The notes beneath the pieces were generated by a model. The model made no database searches. It saw nothing but the letters and a program-made list of their open reading frames with translations, and had not been told where the DNA came from. 64,000 nt of DNA from Eublepharis macularius (lineage: Eukaryota > Chordata > Lepidosauria > Squamata > Eublepharidae): the NCBI RefSeq assembly GCF_028583425.1, contig NC_072805.1, forward strand, positions 10,250,501 through 10,314,500, in the 5' to 3' direction. Positions within the stretch are counted from its first letter, which is position 1. Every line of letters begins with the position of its first letter. Positions 22,306 to 33,900 of the stretch are shown piece after piece. The translations under genes were made by a program, and so were the position numbers.

Positions 22306-22676
22306 GTGTCGGGTCCTGCAAGGTTCCCTGGGTAGTGTAGTCTTACAAAGAACAGCCACTCGATGCAATTCTCCGCCAGGGGAAGAGCGATGGGAGGGAT
22401 TCTATCTCTTGCAAAAATGTGATTCTCCGCTGGGGAGAAGAGCGGTGGGTGGGATTCTCTCACTCTCTCTCTTGGATTCTCTCACCCTGGATTTCCTGCC
22501 TCCTGTTATGCTCCCCCCCCCCCCGCCCCCAAGCTCCAGGAGGAAAACCCGAGCTGAGGCTTTTTGCAAGAGTGAGAATCCCTCCCATCGCTCTTCCCCT
22601 GGCTGAGAATCACATCAAGCGGCTGTTCTTTGTAAGACTGCTCTACCCAGGGAACCTTGCGGGAACTGACACGTGA
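22306..22676. mobile_element. Imperfect foldback element
   Basis: GGTTCCCTGGGTAGTGTAGT and AGAGCGATGGGAGGGATTCT on the left are mirrored at 22574-22665 by AGAATCCCTCCCATCGCTCT and CTACCCAGGGAACC. A C-rich central region separates them. No clear duplication. Confidence 0.6.
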
Positions 22677-22814
22677 AGAACACATCTGCCATTTTGTGCA
22701 GTTTGGCTCTCAGTTTGATTGGTATGTGATAGATAATATAACCGTGGTTTCCTAGATTCCAGACAATATCCTGTCTTACTGCCCATAAGAAGCACATTTG
22801 TTAAGGGGGTTGGG

Positions 22815-23310
22815 AGGGATCAGTGCAGAGGTTAGAGTATTGGGCTGGTACTTGAGAGACTCATCTCATGTCTTTGGAGTGTCCTCCCACTTGAGTCTCA
22901 CCTAGCACTTACCATACAGTGTTTCAAAGACCAGGAAAAACTTTTCTTTTTTAAATCCAGGCTTTTAACTGAGAGGCTTTATCTTTTTAAGATGTTTTAT
23001 GGGCTGCTTTTGGTCTCCAGTCTCTTTTATGGATAATTTTTATGATGTTCAGTGGTTGTTTTATGCTGTTTTTAATGGCTTGTTTTGTTTTTATATCAAT
23101 GATTTATGACATCTTAAATGATGACTCTGAGAAGCAGCATGTACATTCCCTCAATAAATAAAGTAAAGGAAGCTCATGGGGCAATCTTGAGCCAGCTGCT
23201 GTCTCTCAGCCTACCATACCTCACAGGGCTGTTGTGAGGATCAAATGGAAAAGGTGAAACACCATGTGTGCTGCCTTGCGCTCCTTGGAGGAAAGACAGA
23301 ATCACAAATG
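22815..23310 (+). mobile_element. SINE fragments interrupted by an L2-like tail
   Basis: Head-like sequence (CAGAGGTTAGAGTATTGGGC) at about 22830 and body (ACCTCACAGGGCTGTTGTGA) at about 23218 flank an AT-rich segment ending CAATAAATAAAG near 23160. Boundaries are uncertain. Confidence 0.4.
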
Positions 23311-23697
23311 AGACAGACAGATCAAAGAGTAAAGTAACTAATAAGAACTGCTTTAGTGGGTCAAATTGAAGAATCTGAAGTCCGCTTAGCCCAGTATCCT
23401 ATTTCCAAGAGTAGATAGCTAGATGTGTTTAAAAGCTGACAAGCAGAGCGTAAAGCAGACAGACTAGCAGAGGCATTGCATCTCTTCCTAGTGGCACTGG
23501 CTAGTGCATTTGTAAAAGCTCTAGGAATACAGCAAGCAGGGGCAGCTACCCTGTTTTTGAAGCTAAGCAGATGTGGGCTAGATCAGCAATCCAGACGGAG
23601 ACTACAGAGAGTCTCGTGTAAAAGTGCTCCGAGTTTTTGAAGGAAGGGCAAGATATCAATTAAGCAAACAAAATCTAAACAGAACGAAGCAGTCTAC

Positions 23698-23815
23698 AGG
23701 CCAAGCTACACATGACGAATGACACTTGAACGGCAAGTGTATTTCTCCCTGTTCACTTGCCCTCCACTCAATCCACTTGCCGTTCAAGTGTCATTCGTCA
23801 TGTGTAGCTTGGCCC
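23698..23815. mobile_element. Foldback MITE, GGCCAAGCTACA family
   Basis: GGCCAAGCTACACATGACGA is mirrored by TCGTCATGTGTAGCTTGGCC, and inner CACTTGAACGGCAAGTG is mirrored too. TAC lies on each side (23695-23697, 23816-23818). Confidence 0.75.
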
Positions 23816-23974
23816 TACTACGTACAATAACGATATGAATCCCTGGCCCTTTGTGAATGTATTTATACATTCTCCTTTTTGAAAAAACATATGCAGTTCT
23901 TAATAACTCAGCCTTGCTGGATGAGACCAGCGGTCCAACTAGTCATCTTGTGTGTTTCCACTCTTAGGAACTAG

Positions 23975-24426
23975 TATTGGCCAGGTTCAATCTCTTTCCC
24001 TTGGCTGTCTTAACATGCAGATATGAGGGTATCCCCTATAAGGAAAGAGTTTGTTCTTGCTCTTATAATGAACCTGCTTCTGTTCAACATATCCTCCTTC
24101 GTTGTCCCCATTACTCCTCTTTATGTCACCATCTGATTTGCCCTCTTCTGTCTTCTGCAAAATCCATGATTGGCAACAAAATTATTTTTGTTATCTGATA
24201 AGTCCCTTGAAATTACTGCATTTGGCGCTGAATTCCTTTCACTTGTATGTAAATTAAGGGCAGGAGTTTGTAATACTTAGACTTTACTGTGTACCTTTTT
24301 ATTGTGTTTTTTATCTTGCTACAGTTTTTGGCTGGCTGAGATTTCATATTACCTTTTTGACACTTACCTTTCAGGGTTTTTTTTCTGTTATGTTTTATTT
24401 TACTGTATTTTATGCCAATAAAAGGT

Positions 24427-24457
<31 letters not shown>
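23975..24457 (+). mobile_element. LINE 3' end with Cys/His motif and (GAT)n tail
   Basis: The frame from 23977 includes YEGIPYKERVCSCSYNEPAS, then VQHILLRCPHY. About 220 bp of 3' UTR follows, ending CCAATAAAAGGTTGATGATG and a GAT microsatellite at 24427-24456, which is the element tail. It is clearly the same family as the 3.8 kb copy. Confidence 0.6.
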
Positions 24458-24458
<1 letters not shown>

Positions 24459-24814
24459 TTGTATTCAGAGGTTTCTCCCATGGAAGTCAGTGGGGCTTAA
24501 GAGGGCTCGCCTTGAGTCTTCAAATGGCCACATGACAGCAAGAGATGGCCATTCTTTTTAGATGCATTTGGTAAGAAAGAGTGAGGCAGGTCTTTCCACA
24601 GTGGTGACACCACAGAACCAGAATCAAGATAAAACTTGCTGTTTATGTGGCACCTGAAAGATAAGAGTTCCCCTATTTATAGGGAATGATTAGGGGAACT
24701 GCAAATAACGTAATCCCTTCCTGGCAGACTGAAGTAGTACAGACCATTCTTCCATCTTCGATTTGTGCCCCCTCAGTCCACTGCAGGCCACAGTGGTCCA
24801 TCTAGCCCAGACTA

Positions 24815-25074
24815 GGGCACTTTCCACACATCCTTAAAGGGACAGCCCACTCACTGAATGCTGGCGGCTTTTCCCCTTGACTCCAGACGTCTCCGTTTTC
24901 AAAATGGTTGCAAGCTGTTTGTCTTCTGTTTTTTCGGTGGGTTGCATGTTGCTCTAAAACAACAGAAGCCAAACAGCCTGCAACCCTTTTGAAAACGGAG
25001 ATGTCTGCAGTCAAGGGGGAAAGCTGCCAGTGTTTGATGAGTGGTCCCTCCCTTTAAGGATGTGTGGAAAGGGC
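24815..25074. mobile_element. Foldback MITE, GGGCACTTTCCACACATCC family
   Basis: GGGCACTTTCCACACATCC is mirrored by GGATGTGTGGAAAGGGC. Inner TGACTCCAGACGTCTCCGTT is mirrored as AACGGAGATGTCTGCAGTCA. CTA on both sides (24812-24814, 25075-25077). Confidence 0.75.
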
Positions 25075-25077
25075 CTA

Positions 25078-26554
25078 GGTACTAATAGACTTTAACGTTC
25101 CAGAAGAGACATTTTAGTTGGACACTGGGAGAAACTGCCTAGAGGTCAGAGCAGTTGGACGTGCAGCCAGTTACCTAGAGGTTGGCGGGTGGGCCCTCCC
25201 TCCCTGGAGGTCTCCAAACAAAGACTGAGCAGGAATGCTCAAGCTTGGGATTTCCTACAGTGAGCAAAAGGTTGGACAAGATGACCTATAAGAAGCTACC
25301 ATAACTGCAATCCTTTTTCAGTCAATTTATTTGTCATATCCTGATTCTTTATAAAAGACATTGCAAACCGTTTAAATATGATTCTTAATTGCACATTGAT
25401 CCATGACCATTGAAGCCACAGTGATAATTTTGGGATACTATTTTTTTTAGGGTTGTTTTGCATTCTCTGTTCCTTTGTGGATGTGTACATTTCTTTGTAA
25501 CATGCTATCTCCCTTGAACATTAGAATGGTAAGCATGTCGAGGACACAGTTCTACATTTTATGTTCAAATACCAGCTTGACACACTCTTCCCTACTACTA
25601 TTTTTGGTAGGCCAAGAAGTATGTGAAATGTGCCATAATGCTCTTTCTCTCACTGGAGCATTGAGATATCATAATGAATTTTGGCATGTACGTTTCACAG
25701 CATTTAAAGTATGAGCAGCAGTTTTAGCTCTGCACTCACTAGGAGGGTAACGGAAATGCCAAATACATTGGGCTGGATTCTGCACATCCGTTCTGCTAGT
25801 TGTGCTTTCCTGTGGACTACATGGACCTTTGGTATTGTCCAAGATAAGAAGAGCATGGTTTGTCTTATGATGTTTTGGAGAGTGAGTCTATCAACAGTTG
25901 CAGTAGCTCATTACGGTTAAAGGAACTTTTGGGTACAGAGGCAGTCTATCTGAATGATCAGGTGCTAGGCTCCTGCCTCAGGGGGTGACAGTCCTCAAGC
26001 TCTGCTTGTGAGATTTCTAGAGATCTTCGGGGGTAGAACAGAGAACAGAGCGCAAGGTAACATGTATATCCTGCTGGTGTGGTGCTTATGTGAATCACAC
26101 AGAGCACATGGTGTGTGTGTGTGTGTGTGTGTGGAATGTTTCCCTCCTTGCCATTCCATTTCTGGACATTTCCATTTCTTTTGTAGAAATGTTTTCACTT
26201 TTTGCTTTATTACTATTATATGCTGTGTGGTTTTATTCCATTTTATTATGGTCAACTTCTTACGCTGTTCTGTTTTAATGCTGGTGATGCTATACACAGT
26301 TACACTGAAGTAAACATTGATAGGATTGGGCTGCAGGGGTCTTGGGTTGCTTTATTCTTTGCTGCCCTCTGTGACCTTCTACTGTTTTGACATTGAAGTC
26401 TCGTTAACTGTGGATGGGTTTATCATTCTTGACTGGTCTTAATGAGAGGTGGAGACTTTAACTAAAGTACACTAATGTTCTTTAAGACTACCCAGTAATG
26501 CTCCTCTTGAATGTAGTCTGCATGCGTGCTGCCTTTTCCTTTTTATGTATTCAG
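25078..26554. other. No gene identified
   Basis: AT-rich intergenic DNA with one GT microsatellite. Short ORFs on both strands show no domain. Confidence 0.45.
26111..26133. repeat. (GT)n microsatellite
   Basis: About eleven GT copies in otherwise unremarkable DNA. Confidence 0.9.
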
Positions 26555-26762
26555 TACAATTTTGTCCTGCCCTTCCTTGAAGGCACTCAGGGCTGTGCAC
26601 ATTGTTTTCCTGCTCTTCTGTGTCACCCTCACAACAACACTGTTAGGTAGATCAGGCTGAGAGAGAGTAGTGGCCCAAGATCACCAAGCGAACTTCCATG
26701 GCAGAGTGGAGATTTGAATCTGGGATCACACGCTAACCACTATACTGTGCTGACTCTCCTTC
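26555..26762 (-). mobile_element. tRNA-derived SINE
   Basis: Reverse copy. The + strand shows GATTTGAATCTGGGATCACA (B-box complement region) and CTAACCACTATACTGTGCTG (head). Confidence 0.65.
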
Positions 26763-28026
26763 ATTTGGTACAGTGGCTTGTGTGGAAGAGAAATAATACA
26801 AAAAGTCTCTCAGAAATCAAAGAACAAATTGTAAAAAGGCTTTATTGTATGCACACCCATAAATAAGCTAATAGGGAATTGTGACTGGTGAAACAACAGA
26901 ATCCAGAATGCAAAAAAAAGGGGACAGCTTCAGGCATCCCCCTTCCTTGGAGATGGGTCATCTTTCACACGGGAGAAATCTGGCCTTGGCAGACCACGAT
27001 GAGTGACAAAGGGCTTTCTCCTTGCTTTTCCATATTTCAAGAGGTTCGTCCAAAGCAAGCGGTTTCTTTTTGGTCCAGTCAGAAAATGTGAGGTTGATTC
27101 AGACTTCCCACAAATTGGATCTGGCCAATAAATAATTCACTCAGGATCCTGGTCCCCCCCCCCCCTCCAGTCCCTATTGCGGAAAGGTGCAAAGGAAGCA
27201 GGTAGGGGGCCGAGGGGAAGTCATGCCTATCAGACCAGAGGCAATTCTCTGTTGATCCCTCCTGGACTGACGGTTGCCAGGTCCTTCGGACAGATGGCCA
27301 GGTGTGACATCTGCATGCTGATTCTCTCCCCCCACCACCCCCGCCCCCGCTCAAATCGGGGATGTTTACATGCTTTGCTCATCTCAGTATAATGGAGTTT
27401 GTTGTTCGCTTGCAACCCCACACTGGAAGCGTCTTGTTTTTTGCTGAAAACACAGTAGTGCACTCTAGCTCTTTCCAGTTGAGGAGAAGGAAGCATGTTC
27501 GTACGCAGATGAGGAGAAACAGCAGATTTGAATTTTGGGGGGAGACTGAAGGAGAGGAAAGCCCGAGAGCTGTGAATTGGCTGGAGTCCCTTGAGCCTTT
27601 GAGAGTTCTCTCTCTTTCTCTCTCTCCCCTCCCCATCTCTGGGGATCTAGTGTGGGGAAGTGCACCTGCTGCCCTGCAGGAGTGCCTCGTCGCCTCCATC
27701 TGTGCTCTCCTTGTACATTTGTACATTTTTTAAAAAATTACACGGAGGCCATAAGTCTCCAGCACTCTCTTCTGCAAAGAGAACCTCTCACCACTCTGGA
27801 AGTGGGGAGCACATGTCTATAAATATACCCACAAAAACTGAGACTTGCTAGAACATACCAATGGTCCAGCTAGTCCAGCATTCTCTTTCCAGCCAGGTAT
27901 CTCTGAGAAGTCCTCAGACAGGGGAGGTCTGTTCCCTTTAGCTTATGCCATCTAGATCGGCTACTCAAGTGTGCACACGCTCCTGAACACAGAGGTTGGA
28001 TTATGCTATCCTGTGGAAAAGCGCTT
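26763..28026. other. No gene identified
   Basis: Includes a possible reversed element end at about 26835 (AAAAAGGCTTTATTGTATGC), C-runs near 27155 and 27330, and a CR1/L3 terminus near 27845. Overlapping ORFs of 115-123 codons at 27362-27733 are on opposite strands and look like chance. Confidence 0.4.
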
Positions 28027-28195
28027 GTCTCTCTACACATCTTACACAGGGATGCTCAAGTGACTTACTTGCTCTGTGGTCTTACATTCAAGTGTCCTCT
28101 GTCTCCGTAGCAGTGCATGTGTAGCCACAACGGGAGAACAAGTGGAAGATCTTTCACTTGAGCATCTCCATGTAAGATTTCTTGTGTAGAGAGAC
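28027..28195. mobile_element. MITE with GTCTCTCTACAC inverted ends
   Basis: GTCTCTCTACACATCTTACA and GCTCAAGTGA are mirrored by TCACTTGAGC and TGTGTAGAGAGAC, giving a 169-bp foldback. It is related by its ends to the 56409 element. The flanking duplication is unclear. Confidence 0.6.
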
Positions 28196-28584
28196 TTATT
28201 GTCTGCTCCCCTTTTAAAGCCACCTAGCTTGAAATCCTGTCTGTAATCCATAGCCAATTCCATTATTACAGTGAGTGATCCCCAAGATCTACTAATATGA
28301 GACAGGATCGACTTTGTCCACGCTGTACATGATTTTATAAAACTTTCTCATCTCCCCCTTATAAATGCTTCCAAGAAATAGATTGTTAATACAGATGCAT
28401 TTCTCCCACCTCAACTTGTTTATAATCTGCCTTGAGTCTCAGCAAGAAAGGCGGACTATAAAATGAAGTATATAAATAAATACATTAACAGAACCTCTCT
28501 GCAGTACGTAGGCTCAAATAACTTAAAAGTGATAATACATTAAGATCACTCTCACACACAAACACCCAGTCATGCAGGTATCAA

Positions 28585-29690
28585 TCAATATATTTAATAC
28601 GGTCAAAGACCAAACAAGTAATGACATACAAACTAATTATTACAGTCAAAGTAAACCATATTGTTTACAAATCTATCCATCGTGTAAGCACTGAATTTCC
28701 AGAATCCAAAATCTTACATATTTAAAACTTTAAAATTAATAAAATATTTAAATATTTCCCCCTATAAAATACTGCCAGAGCCATATGGCTTGGACAGCAA
28801 ATTTTGCCCCCTTTAAGATGGTTTCTTGATCCCTATCGGCTAAAAGCTTATCTAAATAAAATCTATCATTTCCTCCCGGGAACTGATTGCAAATCGGAGT
28901 TATTTAGGCCACTCTAATATCTTGGTAAAGTTTACACTCAAAAAGGACACGTCCCCTCGTTTCTATCTTCCCAGCCCCACATACGCACACTCTTTCCTCA
29001 TATGGTTGCTTTGTATATTTACCCTCTATGACCAATGATGGTAACTATCCATTCTAAGAAGGGTAACTGCTCTCCTGTAGTCAGCTTTGTCCAAATTTTG
29101 TAAATATGGCATCATTGTCACTTTAAGTTTTCTGTTCCTGGAAGATAACCTTTAACCTGACTCAAGTCTTGCTGTTTTTCAATGTCCAGGATTCTTTGTT
29201 TAAGAAAAGGTTTGACAGAGCCATGTTCCGTACTCAGCAAAAGCTATTTGAGAGACCATAATAACCCAATTTAAGCTCCGTTTCTTTAATCCAGTATGGT
29301 ACACTAGAATCTCTCACTATTAAACTGGTTAAGCCAGAGGGTTTGGTCATTAGTTTAAACCAATAAAGAATGGCAGAAATCCATGAACGTGCTTTTAAAG
29401 TAACCATAGCAAAGGTGTGCATTGGAGGCACAGAAGAGGACCTGCGAAATATGCCTTAAAAAGTTTGATTGCACTTTTTCCAGCAACTGCCAATAGGACT
29501 GATATGGTGTTATACTCAAAGGCGCCCCATAAAGTAATTGGGCGAGAGACTTGGCCTTAGAAATCCTAACCACCGGAAGACCAGTAGTATTTCTCCATTG
29601 CACCAAATTCAAAAAAAGCTTCCACAAATGTAACCATGTAACAAACACACTGCCTATTAGTTTGTTCATTTTCACATTCCTATCCTACCT
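28585..29690 (-). mobile_element. LINE fragment (same Cys/His LINE group), minus strand
   Basis: Minus-strand frames show AKSLAQLLYGAPLSITPYQS and VEQ-like downstream RT sequence, then near 28980 YEERVCVCGAGKIETRGHV in a broken frame. The 3' end (about 28585) resembles the GATTGATTG-ending tail at 60.8 kb. No intact frame remains. Confidence 0.5.
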
Positions 29691-29726
29691 TGCCTCCAGG
29701 GTGTTTTGAGCGATGTATATGGATGG

Positions 29727-29920
29727 ATAGCCCAGATAAGCCTGATCTTGTCAAATCTCAGAAGCTAAGCAGGGTCGGCCTTGATTAGTAACTGGATGGG
29801 AGACCTCCGGTGAAGACCAGGGTTGCAAAGGCAGGCAATTGCAAACCACCTCTGATAGTCTCTTGCCATGAAAACCCCATCAGGGTTTCAGCTGTGACTT
29901 GAGGGCACCACACACACACA
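29727..29920 (+). mobile_element. 5S-rRNA-derived SINE
   Basis: GATCTTGTCAAATCTCAGAA, GCTAAGCAGGGTCGGCCTTG and ACTGGATGGGAGACC are a clear 5S rRNA-like head. The body GGCAGGCAATTGCAAACCAC is shared with the other copies. Confidence 0.82.
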
Positions 29921-30279
29921 TGGATGACTGCTTCACACATGCCTCTCTGAACTTGGACCAGAACCATATCCGGCAAAAGCTGCTGGATGCCTGGGGTTTC
30001 TCCTCTCCCCCCCCCACCATTATGCACATGTGAAGAGGCACAAATATATTTTGCTGTTTTTATGAAGTAATTAAGATTATTTGTGAATTGTATTAATAGT
30101 TAAAACTTTGTTAAAATGAATAGTTAAAACTAATAGTTAAAGGGTTTTTTTAAAATACAAAAAATATTTTCTATTTAATATCATCTCCCATTAATGAAAG
30201 TTCAGATTGCAGTGTGGAAAGGCTCCATCTGCAAGGCTCTATGATTCATGCTTTCTGGCTATGATCAAAGCATAAATAG

Positions 30280-30490
30280 ACTGTGTGGTGGAATCATAGC
30301 TGACTGATGGAGACCCCTAGTGGGGTTTTCACGGCAAGAGACTAACACAGGTGGTTTGCCATTGCCTGCCTCTGCAACCCTGGTCTTCGTTGGAGGTTTC
30401 CCCTCCAAGTACTAACCAAGGCAGATCCTGCTTAGCTTCTGAGATCTGACAAGCTCAGGCTCACTTGGGCTATCCAGGCCAGAACAAACA
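30280..30490 (-). mobile_element. 5S-rRNA-derived SINE
   Basis: Reverse copy (CTGCTTAGCTTCTGAGATCT on the + strand), about 360 bp from the 29727 copy and inverted relative to it. Confidence 0.75.
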
Positions 30491-32308
30491 GGCTGTAGCA
30501 TCCAGATTTGTAAAAGGGGAAGAGTTTGCATCTGTTCCCATTGAACAGATCCTCAAATGTGGATGGGATCTGCATCAACGTGAAATCTAGTTCCTCCTGA
30601 ATACTATCACTACTCATACTAATATATAATAAAACACAGTATTTATATAGTGCCTTCAAGTATGTTGTGTAAATCATTTTGAACCTTATTTTGGGCACGT
30701 TCCTTATCTCCGAATCTCCCCATCTCTGGGATCCTTTAAATTGGGATCATTTGAAGGGGGGTGGGATTAATTAGAATTAGAGAAAAAGTTATGCCTTCCA
30801 TGATTGCTGATGCCGGGGTGGGGAGGGGGCAGAACTCCTGACAACTAAACGATCCTGGAGGAGTGCAGAAATCAGAGCGCAGGGGGGCCTGCCGTTTTGT
30901 GGCCGGGTTAAGCTGATGGAGCATTTGAGCATTCAAAGGTCCACCAGTCAGAGCCAGGCTTCGAAGTTTCCATCTTCATGCTGTCAGGATTCAAGGTGGT
31001 GTGTCTCAAAAGCAATCTGACTCCATGTTTTTTTTGGGGGGGGATTCCTGTGGAGAGAGACAAGCAAAAACTAATATGGTTTTGCCAAGTTCCTTTTGTG
31101 GATGCCTTAGATTGGCATGGTGTCACCTGCTTTCCTATTGGGTGGACTGATGCCAAAAACGGGTTCTTTTCCTAGTTCCTGCCCCAGACTTGGCAAATAG
31201 CCTTGGGTGATTTCTAGACCTATATAAACTTAACTAGCACAGGGAAAGAAAGAACCGCCTTCAGCACCTGCAAGTAGGCAGCAAAAATAGAACAGCCAGG
31301 CTCTATAGATAGAAGTGTGTGAATGGCCTGAATGCATTAATGAATTTTGTTCTGGATTAGGCCTTGCTAGAGAGAATTCTCCCTCTGCAAATGTTTCGCT
31401 GTGATTTGTCAATGGCCCAGCACTTAATCCCTCAGAATAGAAAATAAAATAGCCTTTATGGTGGGGAGGGGCCTCCATCTGGGCCTCCGGCAGCTGAAGC
31501 GGAAACCGCCTCTCCTTTCTCCGTACCAATCCCTTGCGATGCAGGATTTGGAGGATGCCGGATTAATTAGAGCGAGGGCAGGGATTCTCATTTAAACATT
31601 CCATTCATCTCCTTTGTCCCAACAGTTCCCTTACTGGACTGGACTGTTAGGAGAAATGGTGTTCAGTAGATGTAACGCTGTTGTTTCATTTTATGCCATT
31701 TGGATTGAATAAAAACAGCAGGAGAGCTTCCATCTCTACCCTTTAACTGTATTTGTGCCAGATATTCCATGCCCCCCCCCAGTTCACTGCTAGGGTTGCC
31801 ATGAACGCCCCCCCCCATGATTACTGGGTGTTTGGGGGGCAGGGGGCAGTAGGCACGTACCCCTCTTCTGTTCATGTGCATGCATAAGCATCTGCACGCT
31901 CCTGCATCCCCGGCTGATGATATCACATCTGGCATGACCCGAAAGTGTTCGGCGTTTTCACTACGTGTTGGGCTGATTCCTAAAGAATCAAATCCAGTGT
32001 GATGCCATAGATTCCAGGTTGCGCTGGAAGCGATGTCATCAGCTGGGGATGGCCCTGGAGGCTTACTGGGTGTTCCTCAGTAAGAGAGAACAGCAAACAC
32101 CAATTTTTCTATGATTATAGATCTTTTGGTGGAGGACCTCATGGGTGATCCACATGCCTTGTGAAAAGAAATGCAAGGAGAGGGTGGTTGGGGAAAAATA
32201 ATTGTTCCACTTTTGTCCTCCTACCAGATACACTTCTTGCAAGGAATCCTTTATGGGAACTGGTTGGGGTGGTAGTAGCAATTCAGAACAGAAGTGTGTG
32301 TATCTGAT
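30491..32308. other. No gene identified
   Basis: Mixed sequence with C/G-runs near 31037, 31770 and 31810. A GCTAGGGTTGCCATGAACGC start at about 31790 may be one end of a TAGGGTTGCCA-family element. No coding signal. Confidence 0.4.
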
Positions 32309-32309
32309 T

Positions 32310-32355
<46 letters not shown>

Positions 32356-32356
32356 G
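32309..32356. repeat. Compound (GT)n(GA)n microsatellite
   Basis: A GT run of about 24 bp passes directly into a GA run of about 23 bp. Confidence 0.93.
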
Positions 32357-32397
32357 GAGTCTCTCGGCATAAAATACACAGTATCAGCAAATGGCAT

Positions 32398-32645
32398 ATG
32401 AACCTACCCATCCACTCCTATCATATTTGGAGGCCCTGCTTTGGGTGACACCGCCACGTGAGCCTAGATCTGTGGCAACCCAAGAAAGAGCCTTCTTGGT
32501 TGTGGCACCAAAACTGTTTTTATTGCATTATTTTATATATTATTTTAAATCCTGTTTTTATGTTCAAATGTTTCTATGTTTGCTGCCTTGGGGACCCTGT
32601 TTAGATGGAAAGGCAGCATGATTTTTTAAAAAAAATAAATAATAA
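32398..32645 (+). mobile_element. L2-like LINE 3' end
   Basis: Reads ATQERAFLVVAPKLF, the same signature, then a 3' UTR with TGCTGCCTTGGGGACCCTGT and an AATAAATAATAA tail. This is typical of L2 ends. Confidence 0.6.
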
Positions 32646-33205
32646 GTACTTTCTATGAAACCATTGCTGTATTGGAGCGATTCTCCCTTGTTAGACAAGG
32701 GCCTTATCCACACAAGTTATTTGCCCCGGGTTTGATGCTGCTGAGAAGTAGGTTTGTTCCTGCTTCCCCACATCACCATTGTACATTCATGTACCTCCAA
32801 GGGTTTCCTTGGCTTTTCCCTGATCTTTGCCAAACCTGCTTTGCTCTGAAGTTTTGGGAAACAGCACATCAAAGCCTGGATGGCTGTTGTGGAGGTATGA
32901 AATTTTTGGATCTTCCCACATGGCAGCCATTTTCCTTGCCCTTGTCCTCCCTGCAAGTGGACATCTCCTCCCTCGGCTTTGTATTTTTTTTAAAAAAATG
33001 GCTATGGAATATTGTTATAATGTTATAACAATATTAACAGGGGTTTTTTTAACCGAGAAAGCCCTGATAGTACAGGAGAGATAGCAACCACTGTTGGGGA
33101 GTGAAGCAGGGAAACTATGGAGAACTTGCTGTGTGGAAGCCCCGTTACCTCTGTGTTGTCTTGGCAACTGGAACACCAACAGAGAAACTACTTGAGCCTG
33201 TCTTA

Positions 33206-33293
33206 CAGTGCAATCCTATGGAGAGTTACTCCCGTCTAAGGCCATTGACTTCAATGGGCTTAGACGGGTGTAACTCTGCATAGGATTGCACTG
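33206..33293. mobile_element. 88-bp palindromic MITE with TTA flanks
   Basis: CAGTGCAATCCTATG and CATAGGATTGCACTG bound an almost complete hairpin (CCCGTCTAAG / CTTAGACGGG inside). TTA lies at 33203-33205 and 33294-33296. Confidence 0.72.
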
Positions 33294-33317
33294 TTAGTGT
33301 GGAAAACTCCAAGGGTA

Positions 33318-33577
33318 GTAGTAACGGCATAGGACTACATGGTGATCTTGAGAAGTTCTGCATTTAGGTAGGAAAAAATCAAATGCGTAATTATAGGATT
33401 GGGGAGAGTCTTGGCAGTAGTATGTGTGAAAAGGATCTAAGGGTCTTAGTAGGGTGTAAACTGAAGATGAGTCAGCAGTGTGATGTGATAGCTAAAAAGG
33501 CAAATGCGATTTTGGGCTCTATCAACTGAAGTATAGTCCCTGGAGGTCCCTTCCAACCCTATGATTCTAGGATTTTA
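33318..33577 (+). mobile_element. CR1 LINE 3' fragment with internal deletion
   Basis: It contains AGTCAGCAGTGTGATGTGAT and GCTAAAAAGGCAAATGCGAT, corresponding to the region after RT motif C, then jumps to the terminal CTGGAGGTCCCTTCCAACCC and an ATTCTA end. Confidence 0.65.
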
Positions 33578-33814
33578 AGGGAAGTAAAACTAGGAACTTT
33601 GTGCAAGACCTTTCAGAGGTCTAGTTTAGTGGTTTCCATGTTTTTTTTCTCACAAGGATGTACCCTAACTTTTTTGCTTGTTTGTTCAAAACTCACTTGT
33701 TACTTCCATGGAACTTGGAGGACAGCCGTCTTATATACCTTGTTCTTTCCCATTACCTTGTTTCCTGGCACCTACCTCTGCAGCCTGTTTTCAACTCTAG
33801 AATGATGCACTGAT

Positions 33815-33815
<1 letters not shown>

Positions 33816-33896
<81 letters not shown>
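33816..33896. repeat. Compound (CT)n(CA)n microsatellite
   Basis: About 36 bp of CT is followed without a break by about 46 bp of CA. It is the longest simple repeat in the window and probably polymorphic. Confidence 0.95.

Positions 33897-33900
<4 letters not shown>

Noticed and set aside
27362-27733. Overlapping ORFs of 115-123 codons on both strands
   Set aside because: Low-complexity Ser/Arg/Leu composition from a CT-rich tract. No family resemblance on either strand.
29735-29800. 5S rRNA gene
   Set aside because: Only part of the 5S sequence is present, with substitutions, and it is fused to a SINE body shared by other copies.
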